A DNA stretch of 64,000 bases, taken from Paramecium octaurelia (lineage: Eukaryota; Ciliophora; Oligohymenophorea; Peniculida; Parameciidae). The stretch is from assembly GCA_905182995.1 (NCBI GenBank), contig CAJJDP010000104.1, positions 273,015 through 337,014 of the forward strand. Reading direction: 5' to 3'. Under the pieces are notes generated by a model. The model saw nothing but the letters and a program-made list of their open reading frames with translations. It did not search any database and was not told the origin of the DNA. Below, one piece after another: positions 11,575 through 25,008 of the stretch; the stretch's first letter is position 1; the number at the start of each line of letters is the position of its first letter. A program made the translations under genes and the position numbers.

Positions 11575-14500
11575 TCATTAAATGGCCTTATATGATCGTC
11601 TCCTCTTGCGGTGCTTGTTTATACAAATGTGGATTGCCACACAGACGATTATCCCAACCAAAAGTATTCCCAAAACAACTATCAGCAATATAAAAAATAA
11701 TGTCATATCTTAATCAGCTATTGGACATGATGATAAAGTTATATTTATTGCCATTTATACTTATTTATATGGATTTACAGCAATTAAATTTACCGTATAA
11801 TTCCTAAGCTCCTCCGAATTCCTCACCACTATCCTCGCTGCTGAATCGATTGTGTACACTTACAAGATCCTATCCTCATAAGTAGTTATTAGTAGTTGAT
11901 ATTTCCCAATTTGATTTTTCCTAACGACAAAATCGTACGACAATCTCTCATCGTATCCAACTTACTTCAGACCTGCCTTACATATCCCTGCATTGCCTCT
12001 TAAGTCCATAGTCTCCTCAATCTCATAGAGGCAATAATAATTCTTATTCTCATATCTATACAATTATATTAGATAATGATCCAACACCCCGATCGATCCC
12101 AACTTGATAATATTCCCCAGTTTCTAAAACACTTAAACAATTGATATCCTAAACTCTCCCTTCTCATATCTAAAATTCATTTAATAACTCTCATTGATCT
12201 CGTCCACTAAAATCAGGTTACAATTATTATTCCCCTCTTTGAACATCTCCAATTTTATCAATCTATTCTCCTACGGCTCCACCAACTTCTATTGACTAAA
12301 TGGCAATACCATATATTGATACTATTAAACACTCACCTCCTCCTTGGTCAAAATCATTTTTAATGCTATAATACCAATTCGAAACTCAGCAAATATCAAA
12401 CAACCTTAATTCTCAGAGAGTTTCATTACATCAAAAGATGTCACATTAAAGCTTTCATGAAAATAGTCTTTATTGATTATCAAATTAAATTATTGAACAG
12501 CAAACAGTTTGTCATCCACTTCCAAGGAGTAAAAATAAATAGAAGGATACTCAGTTTAACCTTCTGTAAGTACAATTTGCACATTATTGAAATAGTGCAT
12601 CTCTGTTATTATCTTTCTCTACTAAAATTCCATCTTTCCCATAATTTTACAATCTTATCGTTCTTATTGTTCCCAACAATAATAATACCATAATTCAGTT
12701 TTTCTTTCTGTTTTATTTTCATACAAAACAACTAGAATCTGCTTGGTCAATAAAAACAACTTGCTGGCTACATAACCTTGTTATTCACTTTGCAATTCAA
12801 TTTCATTTGTGATATTTCCAAAATCATCAAGAAATTGCAGATATTGCTTTGTGCCTGTCAATTCGGATAAAATTAACACATTATTTTGATCAAACTTGAT
12901 TATTTCCTATATTGACTTGGATTGTATTTGTCTATTGGATTTTTTAAATTGATTCAACAAATAAATCTAACCACCATCATTGTCAGTCGTACACAAAATA
13001 CACGACAATTTAAACTAAATTCTTTATCCCTGAATCCAATTGTTATCTATTTGAACTGACTAGACCTTCTCACACTCCTCGAACCTCAAATTGATATTAC
13101 TCTTTATCCACTCCATTTCCAATTGCATATCCACCAATGTAATCTCCTTATTATATTCCCTTCTAAAATTGTAATAATCGTTCCATTCTTGTTATTATAA
13201 CTACAGAGTAGTCTAGAAGTGACTTGGATCAGTCACTTAGTTGAAGTAGATTCTTGGCTATTCAAAGTACAAGTAGCTATACACATTCCCCTTATAAATG
13301 AACTGAATGACCGTATCTTCCATCCCAGCTACGCAATAATTTAATTCGCTCTCAAAGTAGTCAAATGTGTCAATAACTGTCAATAGTGAATTCCTCTAGT
13401 ATTCATTTATCTGATAAACCAATATTACAGTCGTCTATGTGTACACTGAATAGGCAGTAACCATAATCAAATTCTTCAATGGATTGGAAGCCAATTAGAG
13501 TTTTTGAGGCAATTAATAGTAGTACAAGGGCAACCTTCGTAAGAGTGTTACTGAATTCAAATTGTGAATCAAATATTGCAAAATACCTTACTCAGTGACT
13601 GTCTTGTAAACAATCACAAGAGTGGATCTGAAGATGGACAACAGAAGCTGAACATTCTGTTGATCTGTCACTTAGATTTGAGAGATGAAGTTGAATTCAT
13701 TTACATAATGTCCAATTATGATTTTGTTATTGCATTTGATGAATAATAGATTCTTATTGAAGGTATTACTGACATAGACTTTCTAAGCATTTTATAAATT
13801 TGATATAGTATCAATCTATTGCTTCAAAGATAGAGAATAGATCTGTATCTCATCCATTCCGGTAATGAGCACAAATACAAAACGTGCATTTATTGCAAAA
13901 TCAGTGATTTGGGTTCTCTCGTCCTGCAATGAAGTCTTGATTTGAAATATCTGAACAATTTTCGAATCTCCAAGCTTGTATATTGTGACCACATGGTTAT
14001 TCTAAGTCTTAATGCCTATGTAGGAGTCATGCATCCCTACTTCTGTCCATTCAATGTTATCTTCGACCAATTTAATTAATGGGAAGAATGTGCTCTTCTA
14101 TGAGCACTTCTGTTCCAATTCATTCAACTCGCAGACATAGATGAAGGCACTCAAATTCTCAGTTTAAACTAAATATTGATTTAAACCTTAATTGTTATTG
14201 ATGAGACTGAAAATCACATTGTTTTAATCAAATTAGCTTATTCCTGTTATTGTCAAAGGGGACAAAGACAGAAATTTAATATCTATCTTGTGCTTTTAAT
14301 CTTTCAGTAAAGAAATCTATTGTTGAACATTTGGTCCATTGGTAATCCTAGGCCATGTGTAATATTTTAGCGGATATGGAGGATAATACACTATTCTATC
14401 TTGATAAAAGTTGGTTTAAAAGTTTGTATGTATTTTTGCATCCAATTTGTCATAGATCTACAATACTATATCCACATAACAATTAGCATTTTGGCTGTCA

Positions 14501-15780
14501 AATAGTTTGAAATATTTCTAATTATCTGATTTTTATATTTATTTTAGAACCGTCAATATGCCTGAACTGATTTCATAAAATTCTGCTTTATTTGAATGAA
14601 AAAATACGTAAAGGTCAAAGCTTGGATTGGCAATGAAAACTCCTTTATAAATTTGTATTCTATCTACTAATTCCTTATCATCAAAAATCATGAGCTCTTT
14701 ATTAGAGTTGATCAAGTAATATAAAGGAGTTATTTGAACTCCACAGAGACCTAAAGTAAAGTCATCTTTTTCAAATGTTCTCACAACATCATCATATCTT
14801 CCATTTTTTAGAACTCTCATGCTCATTTGGTTTTTCTGTACAAATCCTAACACTATTATCTCATCGTTATTTCTGATTGAAAAACTGTAGAACTCTGTTA
14901 TGTAAGACGATGAAGTCATCAATTTAGCATTTGTGAAATTACCTTTACCATCTAATACTAATGAGATTGGCCCCAGTCTATAATCCAAAACAAATAATTT
15001 CTTCGCATAAATTTTAACATCAATAACAGAAAAATATTTCAGCTCATTCTGAAATAGCTCTGATAGTTTTTTTTTATCAAGGTAGTATGGAGTTTCTTAT
15101 ATTTAGAATGAATCAATTATGAAGACTTTGATGGTTGATTGGATGCTTACAACTTCTTCTTCATATGCAGGAATGTAGATCAACAGATATGGAATTGTAG
15201 TTTTATAAATTGCCAAATTAATTCTACTCTTCTATTCAATAAATTTGGAATAAGCATGGAGAGTCGTACCATTTTTATTTATAATCTCGATTATTAAATT
15301 TTGATTATCGTGACAGGCAACCACAAAATTATTTTCATCCAAATAATCAAAATCTGAACAAGGATGGTGAAGTGACAATTGTCCAAACCTTTCATCCTAT
15401 ATTATGTAAATATGAAATCCCTAAGAGTCTTGTCCCAGTAAACTATACTCATTCATCCAAAACTCTCCTTTTCTATATGATCTCGCCTTAATTATTTCTT
15501 AAATCTCTACAACTATGCTTTAATTTCATACAATAAGGAAAAGGCTTCTAATCATAAATATCGTTCGGCTATTACAATTTAAAGTACGTCCCATTCTAGT
15601 CGCCTTCCAATCTGAACTTTGTCAACTCCCCTTCAATTAATTCATCCTTTATCTCCCAATACATATTTTCATATGTGGAAATGCTGATTTCCAAATCGTT
15701 TTTCAATATATCTAAAATAATTATAATTTATTACTGCACGCATCTATGTGTCTAAGGAATATTGAAATTAATAATAACAT
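11575..15780 (-). CDS. large type I membrane protein, family member B (most diverged)
   Basis: Introns at 15712-15734 (23 nt) and 15509-15533 (25 nt) leave exactly 1,386 codons. The start MLLLISIFLRHIDAC is a signal peptide ending at a cysteine, and the first intron sits one base after that Cys codon, as in the paralogues. The amino domain (DLEISISTYENMYWEIKDEL) and blade-like segments (DVKIYAKKLFVLDYRLG) follow the family order, but identity to A and C is low by eye. Near the end a membrane helix (FFILLIVVLGILLVGIIVCV) precedes a strongly basic tail (NKHRKRRRSYKAIQ). I followed the frame through the whole carboxy half without a TGA. Family membership rests on layout and the intron position; the function is not known. 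Confidence 0.82.
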
Positions 15781-16799
15781 TATTAATTATTAATTCTAAA
15801 ACATTTGAAGAATGCACAATTCTTTTTCATCTTTTTTGTTGACCCAAGCTTTCGATTAAAATTTATTAAACTTAATCGCATGATCGAAAGTCTCCATTCT
15901 ATACGGTGTTTTTATATTATCATTTACAAACAAGAGATTAAAACTAAGCAGAAAGATTGAAGTTTAGGATTTAAACAAACTGCATTATCCAAAACTCGCT
16001 ACAAAGGCTAAGTTCAAACAATAGAAAATATGATATGGAACTTACTTACTTATATCACATCGATATGATTTAATAAGAATCATAGATTTACAAAAGATGT
16101 CTTTTTACATAAAGTATGTTTTTAAGAAATTTCAAATAAGATTTATTGAAAATGGGGAAAAATGACACTGAATTAAAGAAATCAGTATTTTATTAGCAAT
16201 AATTAAAGAGCAAAGGATCTTCCAGGAAATCAAATTATGAATAATATAAAATAAAATACTCTATGTACATAATGATTGATTTCATCTAAATACATTATTT
16301 ATCTATCCAATAAGGATTTTATTTTTCATGTTCTTCAGATTTATTCTATTTGAAGAACATGAAAAAGTATTTGAAGTGATGAGAATGAGTGAAAATCATC
16401 TATGAATTTAAATCAATAAAGAAAAAGATATTAAGATAACAATTTTGATTCAAATAATAAATTGATTGTACTCATAGAAAATCTACTGCATTAGGAAATC
16501 TAGCCGCTCAAGGCTACAGTATTTCTGTCAAAACATAAAATGCTGTCACTCTATTGATAGATTCAAAGTGAGACACTCAATTAAGTTAGAAGGTTTCTTA
16601 ATATAAAAGATAGTATATAGATAGCTTAGATTGTAACTGACATAGGTTGAATAGTCTTGATCAAGTAGGGGAATAATGATCAAAGAAGTGATTTTTGATG
16701 CCATGATTGAAATTATAAAAAATTAATATTGCAAGATGAGTCTCTGATGTCACATTATATATAGAAAAATTAAACATATTGTTCATTAATTATTATTTT
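15781..16799. other. divergent intergenic region between members B and C
   Basis: About 1 kb separating two divergent family members. It holds a perfect inverted repeat (described separately) and one open frame, 16152-16379 plus, starting MGKNDTELKKSVFYQQQLKS. The first half of this frame has protein-like composition but the second half is AT-rich, so I do not call it a gene. A stretch around 16,485-16,560 also reads STALGNLAAQGYSISVK in one frame but has no start and ends soon after; it may be a gene relic. Both promoters should lie here. Confidence 0.45.
16322..16366. repeat. perfect 16-bp inverted repeat (hairpin)
   Basis: The left arm TTTTTCATGTTCTTCA at 16322-16337 is matched base for base by its reverse complement at 16351-16366, with a 13-nt loop. 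It lies in the gap between divergent family genes B and C. It could be a regulatory site or simply a cruciform-forming palindrome. No target duplication or coding sequence marks it as a transposon end. Confidence 0.8.
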
Positions 16800-19700
16800 A
16801 TGATATTAGTGCATATGTACTTATTGGCATTGATGCCAATTATGGTTCTATCTACTTGCAGTATGTATTCGTTTGTATTTTAGATACAATCAAATAATAA
16901 GATCACGTTTATCCCACTGTAAAGGAATATTACAAATGGGAAATCAGAGATTTTATTCAAGGTGATAATTTGATTTATGAATTGGACGCTTCTACTAGTC
17001 TGTTCCAACTTGAATAACCTCTACATAAGATCGGTGAGGCAAACCATTTGGCTCGTAATGAGAATATTAATACTTTTAGCTCACATTGATATGGTCGCTA
17101 TTCGAGCCTTTGATATTCCTGAAACTGGTGCTTGGACTAACGATTTTGCCTTCATGGGTCTAGATTCTTCAGACTCCTCTTGGTGGATATACTATGCAGA
17201 GGGGTAATGAAATGATATCATTATAGAAAATAAATCTAGATGAATTTAGCTCCTTAATTTTCAAAAGAAATTAATTTCTTATCAAACAATCCTCTAATGA
17301 AATGTTTGGATCTTGAGTACATAGACAGGAACACATTTTTGGTTGATTGTATCGAGCGAGGTGACGATACCAATTTAGGCAAGAACTACTTATACGTTGT
17401 TCAAAAGGGTGAGCCTCCTGTCATTACTACTTATAGTTGGAGCTCAAAAAAATATAAAAGTGTCAACGATAGAAAGGTGTAGTATCATGTTTACAATGCT
17501 CAAAATATTGGTGAGGGTGTTTCTGACGAAGTGCCTCTGAGAGTCCTATTGAGAGGTCAATATGCTTATGGTACTCCTGGTAGTAGCATAACAAACCTTG
17601 ACGGAGATTGCATGATAGAGTTGCTAACAAATAATGATAAGAATGAATTTGTAGAAACCAGTCAGATCTTGGACAAACATCAATTGATAAAGGATTTACA
17701 GATAAAGGCAGAGGATTAGGAGAACTTTACATTTAAGATGATAGATTTTAAAATAATGCCTAATGGTGATATTTATGTGTTGGATGCCTAGAATGGTATT
17801 TACATTTATTACGTCACTTCAAAAAATGAGTTCAAATTCAAGAGCAAGATTGAAATCGGAGCAGATTTGGCTTATGCTTTCGATGTCAACAATAAGATTG
17901 ACTTCGAAGGCATAAGTCATGTTCACATTGCCGTAGTCCATCAGAAATCAGTTGTAGAATACATAGATGGATAACAAAAAGGAGGGTGGTTGGATGCATT
18001 CGATGCTAAACATCCTTCATTCATATTTGCAAGTCAACAATTCTTGATTGTCAATCCAGGAGGGAATACTTTCTACATTTATAACTCAGACCATCAATAC
18101 TTGATTCATACTGAAGTTTTGCTCACTTAAATATACTTGGCAAATCCCTATGAACCAGATCTGATAGCTATCACAAATTCATTCGCCTACAGATATGAAG
18201 TGGGATATGCAAGAATATCAGTTCACTCTTACGATGCTACACTTGGAGAAAATGAAGTTGGGTTTTCAGCGACTGCAACAGACAAGAAGAAATGCGAAGC
18301 TTCACTCAAATATCAAATAATTAAAGAAGGGGACACAAACATTTACCCTGTTGATCATGATCCATTCCCACAAGTCATGTAATATCCTTCAGATCCCATC
18401 TTTGTGTAAGAGTTGGCAGCTGGACCGAACTTGATATATACCAATGGAGATGATTCACAAAAGGATCATGTTATTGTAGACATTCACACAGTTTGGGAAC
18501 TCAATGTCACTGGATTGACTTTTCCAACTGTAACTGATGTGGCATATGCTGATGTACTCATAGATCCTCATTGGTCTGGAGCACATAAGTTTTGGTTCCT
18601 TTATTAATTGTAATCAAGCAAATAGGTTGAGATCTTTGAATGCATAACTCAAACATAGTTATCAAGAGATGTTCATTGTGAAGAACATGCCAAATTTAAA
18701 ATTCCAAACATCTTAAATCCAAGTACTTCTCAATTTGATTGGGATGCAGAAGAAGGTGACATATTAACACTTTAATTCATCGAAAATGATTATTAAATCT
18801 CCATCTACGAAAGTACTCATGATCAATCAAATCCCTTATATAATATAAATTATGAACCAATAGCTAGCAATGTGATTACTTCATTCACTGTTTTGAGAAA
18901 AGCCATTTATGTTGTGTTACCAAACAAAAAGGAAGTTGATGCTTGGTTTGGCTTCTTCCCCACACCCACAAAACATGTCATTTCTAGTTAAACCATGATA
19001 TAGTAGGGAAGTGAAAGAGCTTTCGAACCTAAGAGAGTGTTTGGTAATCCTGCTCTGAAAAGTGAATTTGTATTGATTCAATCAAAAGATTGCATCTTCT
19101 TTGGAGACATGAGGAACACCTTCACTTTGATTTATGTGTTTGACATCATTCCTGGTGCTGATGTTAGAGCCTACTTGGGAACCAAAACCATATTTATAGT
19201 TCAGAAGAGTGAAACCCTTGGATTCAAGATTTAAGAGTACAATTATGAGAAGTTGAACAACATCTATTTAATGAAGGAGTTGCCACTATATGACTATGTT
19301 ATCCAAAGTCCATTGACAACTGATTATTGCTATTAAACTGGATTCCTGTTTGTGCGTGCTTTAGACCCATCTTCATAAGAAACTGTGATTCTAGTCTATG
19401 AATCAGATGTACTCTATCAATTGTCATTGCACAAAGTAGTCAAGACTCACTTGAAAATCAATGATGGGTAAGTTATGAATATGGCTGCTGCTGGACATGA
19501 CTAAATGTACATGTATGTCAACAATCAACAAAACATATAAAAGATGATTGGATTCTTGAGAGATGCCATTGCAGTTTTGTAACCATCTCATATAACCAAT
19601 CAATATGTGACCAATTTGATGGCTACAGTCAACATCACTAATCAAGTAGTGACCAAACCGTATTAGATTTCATATCCCATCAAATATGTGAATACTTAAA

Positions 19701-21424
19701 CTTACATCAAGGTGGATTAGGACGAGTTGTCAAAACAAAAGGATTCCTTTGTATTCCTCAATTAAGCTGCTGATCAATTTTTAGAAATCAAAACAACTGG
19801 ATGGTAATCTGGACAAGTAATCAAATATGATGTTGAATGCAATTCATGTGGATCCCAATTGATCAAAATGCTTAATCCAGTTTACAATCTTACAAATGGA
19901 CAGTAATATCAATAACGCTTCATCGATGGAGTTGCCATAGGTACTTCAATGATCTTTTTGACAAGTGATTCACTAATCCTCCAAGATGAGACTGGTAAAT
20001 ATGTAGGCACACACAAATTACCACTTGGAATCGGGGCTGATTGCAAATCTATTACAGCAACTGATGATGGTAAAGCAGTATTGTGTGGATGTGAAGAAAG
20101 AGGCACTGTCAATATCTATCTAGTATTTTGTGAAGGAAAGACATGCACATCTGCTACGCCAACAGTGTTGTAGGTTGGTTAGAATGCTAAATACCCATCC
20201 AAATTATTGTACAAGGATGGCATACTTTTCATTTTGGATAATAACAAGAATGATCCAACATAATATGATGGTAGTGTCAGAGTCCATAAAGTCAATATAA
20301 ATGAATCAGACAAAACTTGGACTCTTGAAACTGGAAAAGTCATCAATTCTTAATTCTTAAGCACTGAACCTACTGTACCATTTTAACCAGCAGATTTTGA
20401 TGTTATCAAATATGAAGTTGGCAATGTACATTACTATAAGTTATTGTTATCCAGTGCTTTATATAGAGTCTGGTTTGTTGATCTCTATTGGGATAATGGA
20501 ACCATTAAGTTCGGATAACACGATAAATTTGATCTATTTGGATTAATCGACAAAAACTTTGCAATCAAAAGTCACACCCGTTTCTACTAAATCAGAGCAA
20601 TTAAATCAACCAAAAAGGATAAGTCACTCTTAACCACCGCTTTGATATCCACAAACATCATGGCCACTTATGCTGTCACCTTCACATATGACATCACAGA
20701 TCCTGTCAAAGGAGCACCTGTGTCATCCGATGCCACTATTCCATTCTTGCTTGCCAATTACGGAACTTGGAAATAAATGAACAAACTTACACTCTTTGAA
20801 GATCACGTCGCCATTGCTTATACCAATTAATAAAGCATTATGGTTGCTGTCTATTTATTACCAACCATTGATCATAATGCCATTTAGGATAGTTAAACTA
20901 AAGTTGTTACATTGATAGGAGGTGAAGAGGACTAATAAATGTTACAAATCTCCACTTATTTTGTCATGACTCTCTCTAAAGATGCTACATAAACAAGAGT
21001 AATATTATTATTATATCCTAATTAGCCTGTACTCCATACCAATCTTGTTTTCAATGAGGCATAATATGAAAACCTGCTCCTCAAATACGGAGTCACTGAT
21101 TATCCAAGATTATTCATTCAAAAGGGAGATCAAATAGAAGCATAGAATGTTTACATCACTGCCAGAAATGATTATGGATCCGCTCAAGCTGTCATCCATT
21201 TAACCAAGAAAAATCCACCAGGACCAAACCCTCCTGGCCCTGACCCAAATGATGATGATTCGTAATTATACTTATTTAATCCCTTTAGTGAAGGAAGCAG
21301 TAGTAATTGGTGGTGGATTACATTGTTAGTTGTCTTTGGAGTTGCTATTCTGGGAGTTGGCGGATATTTTATATATACCAAAATCTATAAAAATAGAAAA
21401 ACTCCATTACATCAAGCCTATTGA
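16800..21424 (+). CDS. large type I membrane protein, family member C
   Basis: The clearest family member: 1,508 residues read without a gap. Introns are at 16861-16883, 17055-17079, 17204-17226 and 21262-21288 (23, 25, 23 and 27 nt), leaving exactly 1,509 codons. The signal peptide MILVHMYLLALMPIMVLSTC ends at a cysteine, and the first intron follows one base later. The ectodomain has blade-like repeats (MIDFKIMPNGDIYVLDAQNG near residue 290), a central segment starting ECNSCGSQLIKM, and a cadherin-like fold before the membrane (NVYITARNDYGSAQAVIHL). A Pro/Gly/Asp linker, the helix WWWITLLVVFGVAILGVGGY and the tail TKIYKNRKTPLHQAY complete it. It is the only full-length member on the plus strand, so it is inverted relative to A and B. 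The last intron matches the last intron of A in position. No enzyme motif is visible. Confidence 0.9.
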
Positions 21425-21806
21425 TTTATCATAATAATAATTTAAATTTTAAATTACATGGCTCTCTTTGGTTACTTATTTGGGCAATACTTGAAATTCA
21501 GAGAAGTTTCCACTATTTTTAAATAAATAAAGATTGTAAGTTGATGGACAGAAATTATAAGACAATGGTTTCGAATTTTAATATCCTTTCTTAGATGTGT
21601 TGATTATTCAGACATTATAATTCAAAACACTAAATTAAGTTAAGTTGATTAGTTTATTAATTTGATTACAACTAAGGAATAACGATTAATAAAAAATAAC
21701 ACCAGAGGGAATCAACTTAGAGTTATTTTCGTTTACCCAACTCTGCAAAGGAAACTGACTAATAAATATAATCTAATGATAATCGATGTTAATAATTCAA
21801 ATAATT
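21425..21806. other. convergent intergenic stretch, no gene seen
   Basis: 382 nt between the ends of member C and the Myb gene. AT-rich, no convincing reading frame on either strand; probably the two 3' ends. Confidence 0.6.
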
Positions 21807-22621
21807 TCAGAAGTTTTTAAGTAATAAACATCTTGTTTCAATACTCCAATAATAACTTGATGAATTATTGTCTATTACCTCATTAGAATTACTATATAGA
21901 TCCTTCTCTTATTATTCTTGCGAATCAGGTTAGATTTAAATATTTAGGGACAGATCAATATCATCAGAGCATTTTGGGCTTTGATTTTGATCCAAGGGTT
22001 TTATTTTAAAGTATAAATTAGGTTACTTTAAATATTTCTACTTAATACTGGAGTAGAAGCGATTTTTAATCATGTTTTCCTAAATATCAAAGAATAATGT
22101 CATACCGATCTTCCTGGCATTTTTTCTGAGATTTTACTCCATTGAGATCCATGCTTTAGATATTCCTAGTATATCCTTTCATCTTCTTAAACTGTCATTG
22201 GTCCGTGATTAAGATTAGGATCGAGAAAGTTTTTGTACCTTCTTCTGACTTATTTACCTGTTTTGCTTTGGATTTGCTTAGCTATTGTATTCCAGCAAGG
22301 GCCTACTTATTTGAAAATTTGTAGTAAGGCTTTATCCTCTGTTTAAGTCCATCGTTTGGCCTTGTTTTGGTGAATTCCCTTGCTCTATTGCAGCCTTTTC
22401 CACCTTTGACAACATTGAGAAGCATTTCTTTATTCCATCTTCTGTGCCACTAGTAGCCATCGATGCCCAAATAATGACATATTAGCTATTAGCCTTTTAT
22501 CTTCTTCTGGAGTCCATTTAGATCGTTAGATGATGCCCATCTCCATTATTTCTAGATTCCTCTTACGACTCTTACTTTTCCACTTAGCTATTTATTTCCT
22601 ACCTTTGGTATAGGAGTTCAT
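21807..22621 (-). CDS. Myb DNA-binding protein with three SANT/Myb repeats
   Basis: 262 residues in two exons, intron 22080-22105 (26 nt, TAG end), ATG at 22621. Three Myb repeats are visible with their spaced tryptophans. R1 begins SKWTPEEDKRLIANMSLFGH, R2 has KRWTQTEDKALLQIFKQVG, and R3 has GPMTVQEDERIYQEYLKHGS with the recognition end MPGRSENMIKNRFYSSIK. The intron splits R3 just before ENMIKNRF, and without it the frame stops. R3 replaces the usual first Trp with Met. A short acidic, Ser/Asn-rich tail follows. R1R2R3 Myb proteins bind DNA in the nucleus and commonly regulate transcription of cell-cycle or differentiation genes; a target cannot be read from the sequence. Confidence 0.93.
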
Positions 22622-23725
22622 TTGTGATATTTGAATGAAGATTTAATTTATTAGAGTTCAATCTTTTTAATTGGTAAAAATCCAGCCTTTTAAATTTAAG
22701 ATAAATAAGACTATATAAAAAATATTTGCATAAGTAATCACATTGAATAGGTATTGCTTATTTTTTAAGCCTTTTTTGTTGATATAATTTTCAACACCAA
22801 AAAATAGGAATTTTTGTTTGAAAACTATAGAAAATTTTTTAAACTTATAATCCCACTTAAAAATCTGGTTCTGAAATTCTTATAATTCATTCTTACTTAT
22901 ATTCACAATATTTAATTACGACCAACACTGACTATTTATATATAAAAAACGATTACTTAAGACAGTTATAGGCTATAAGATAGCTATAGGATGATAATGG
23001 AGGAAGCTCATTTTTTGAAGTATACTTGAATATGGAATATTTGCTAGACAAGTAACAATATTATTTTTACTCCATTTATAAAACACTTAACAACCTCAAA
23101 ATTTAATTATTAAATTGTATCAAAGAAAAATTATATAAATTGTAATATAATTTCTGTTTCTAATTGTGTTTAATCAATTTTTATTATAATTAATGGATGG
23201 AGATCATTTAAAATATTTACACCTTCATCCATATTTATTTCTTGAATAAGTTAATTTTTGATTAAGGAATTATTGAATTTTCTTATTGAAAAACATATTT
23301 GAAGGCTAACTATAAAATTATGTTAAAAGAACTTAGATTTGATCTCACCTAAGTTTTTCAACAAATAATATTGAATCAAATTGATCAAACTTTATGTAAA
23401 AGTGTATAAAATTATTAATCTAACTTTTTTTTCTTAAAACTCATAAGCAATTTTAATGGGACTATTTTTACTAAATAATAAAATGAAAAATCTAGTAATT
23501 TACATTGTATTCACAAAAATACATAGCTTATCAATATTTAAGAAATAGATGAGGCTTATACTTAAAATATACCAATTAAGAAAATAAAAAAAAAGATTTA
23601 AAAATCAATAGTTTTGATTGGGCAACAACACATAGTATGCTAAAGGTCTAATGATTATTTGATAATTTAATAGTTTATTTGTATATTAATATTATTCATA
23701 AAAAATTAATAACAATGAAATAAAA
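22622..23725. other. long AT-rich intergenic region
   Basis: About 1.1 kb upstream of the Myb gene and downstream of the VAP-like gene. It is strongly AT-rich with many A and T runs. Ciliate-code frames are open by chance but show no start with a sensible protein, and no RNA gene is recognisable. It should contain the Myb promoter. Confidence 0.55.
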
Positions 23726-24500
23726 TCATAACTTGATTACTGATAAAATTTGATTTTGGTAATGCAAACTTAATAAAAAAGACAGAATGAAGGAAATTAG
23801 GAAAATGAGCTTATCCAACTTTCCGGATTTTGGTTTAGTGCTAGTTCTTTCAATCAAACTAGTATTAAACTTTTAAACATCTTGCTATCGTATTAGAGAA
23901 TAATAAATACCAATTCCTGTTCCTTCTTAGTGACTTCCTGTTGTAATACTTCAAATTTATTGCAAAAGTATTCTGCTTCAACTTTAGCCTTGTCAGCAGT
24001 AGGAATAGCAATGACTCTAGTAGGTTCTACCTATCCAAATTATTTATTAACTGATTAGAACATTTGACTTTAATTTCCTTGACTTTGAGCAACGATCTTT
24101 CTATCCTTGGTGAGAATAGCTATGTTAATTCTCTATTTTTCAAATCTTCTCGTTCTATCCAAGAAGATGGGTCCAGCATCTTGAACTCCTTGAGGCATGA
24201 TGGTTGTAATCAATTACAATTTTTCATTAAACTCTTTGATGGAGTTATTTTCAAGGACTTTGCTATGAAGTGTAATATTGACTTATTAGCTCTGTCTAGG
24301 TGATACAATTCCCAAAGGTGGCCTGACCAAAAAAATGTTGAGATTCGTAGCTTTAAACTAATGAGCATGATCAGATAATAATATACTTTATAGGCTATCG
24401 GATGTTGAGTGTCATTGTATAAAGTGATTGAGGAATGCATATTGTCTAACTTACTATATTCAAAGTCGACTTGAGGTGCACTCAATCTTAGCGTGTCCAT
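23726..24500 (-). CDS. VAP-like MSP-domain protein, tail-anchored
   Basis: 239 residues after removing introns 24358-24386 (29 nt) and 23885-23910 (26 nt); coding length is 240 codons. The amino half is an MSP domain: LRLSAPQVDFEYSKL, then ITLYNDTQHPIAYKFKATN, then IFLVRPPLGIVSPRQS, the FFAT-binding type layout of VAP. A linker and a short coiled coil (KVEAEYFCNKFEVLQQEVTK) follow. The carboxy end carries one hydrophobic segment (LIFLISFILSFLLSLHY) that would anchor it in the ER membrane. VAP proteins tether the ER to other organelles by binding FFAT motifs. Skipping the second intron gives an earlier stop and loses the anchor, which supports that splice. Confidence 0.9.
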
Positions 24501-25008
24501 TTTATAAATAATTTAATTAAATCACTTCACAAAAACAACAGTAATTAATGGATCTAAGAAATTCAATAGAGGCGATTAAGAGGAATTCTGATTACAATCT
24601 ACAAATTAGGACATTATATGGAATTTGAAATATCCCCATATTTAATTTAATATATGTTTATTAATGATTTCAAATGATTATGCACAATTAGAATAATTTC
24701 AAAGTATTGATTACAGTGGAGGAATATATAAAAATTAATTATGTCTTCATTGAATATTTTATCACAATCAATTCAGTCTAACCTATTCAAATAAGAAGGG
24801 CTAATAATATTTGAATTCATTCGCAATTTTTGATTGATAGTTCTCCAATAAAAATCTTTAAGTTCTATGTCTTTAATAGATGGATGTTTTTATAGAGAGA
24901 GGAAATTAGTTAATCACTAAAAAATAGGTTTAGACATCCTTCTACTATCATGTTTATATATGCATGTATTATTATAAATAATTAAATTATTTGCTTGTAA
25001 TATAAATT
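24501..25008. other. intergenic region with one doubtful short ORF
   Basis: About 500 nt. On the plus strand a 26-codon frame begins at 24548 (MDLRNSIEAIKRNSDYNLQI) and ends in TGA. Its composition is protein-like, but no intron or continuation could be found, so I do not annotate it as a gene. The rest is AT-rich and holds the promoter of the VAP-like gene. Confidence 0.45.

Noticed and set aside
16440-16570. Possible tRNA-like or conserved gene piece near GAAATCTAGCCGCTCAAGGC
   Set aside because: No cloverleaf can be folded with the expected arms, and the protein frame has no start.
7013-21424. Sortilin/VPS10-like receptors, because of propeller-like ectodomain, one helix and sorting-type tails
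   Set aside because: No Asp-box (Ser-x-Asp-x-Gly-x-x-W) repeats and no 10CC-type cysteine cluster could be seen.
22622-25008. Internal eliminated sequences (micronuclear DNA)
   Set aside because: All clear genes are uninterrupted apart from short GT-AG introns, which fits macronuclear DNA.
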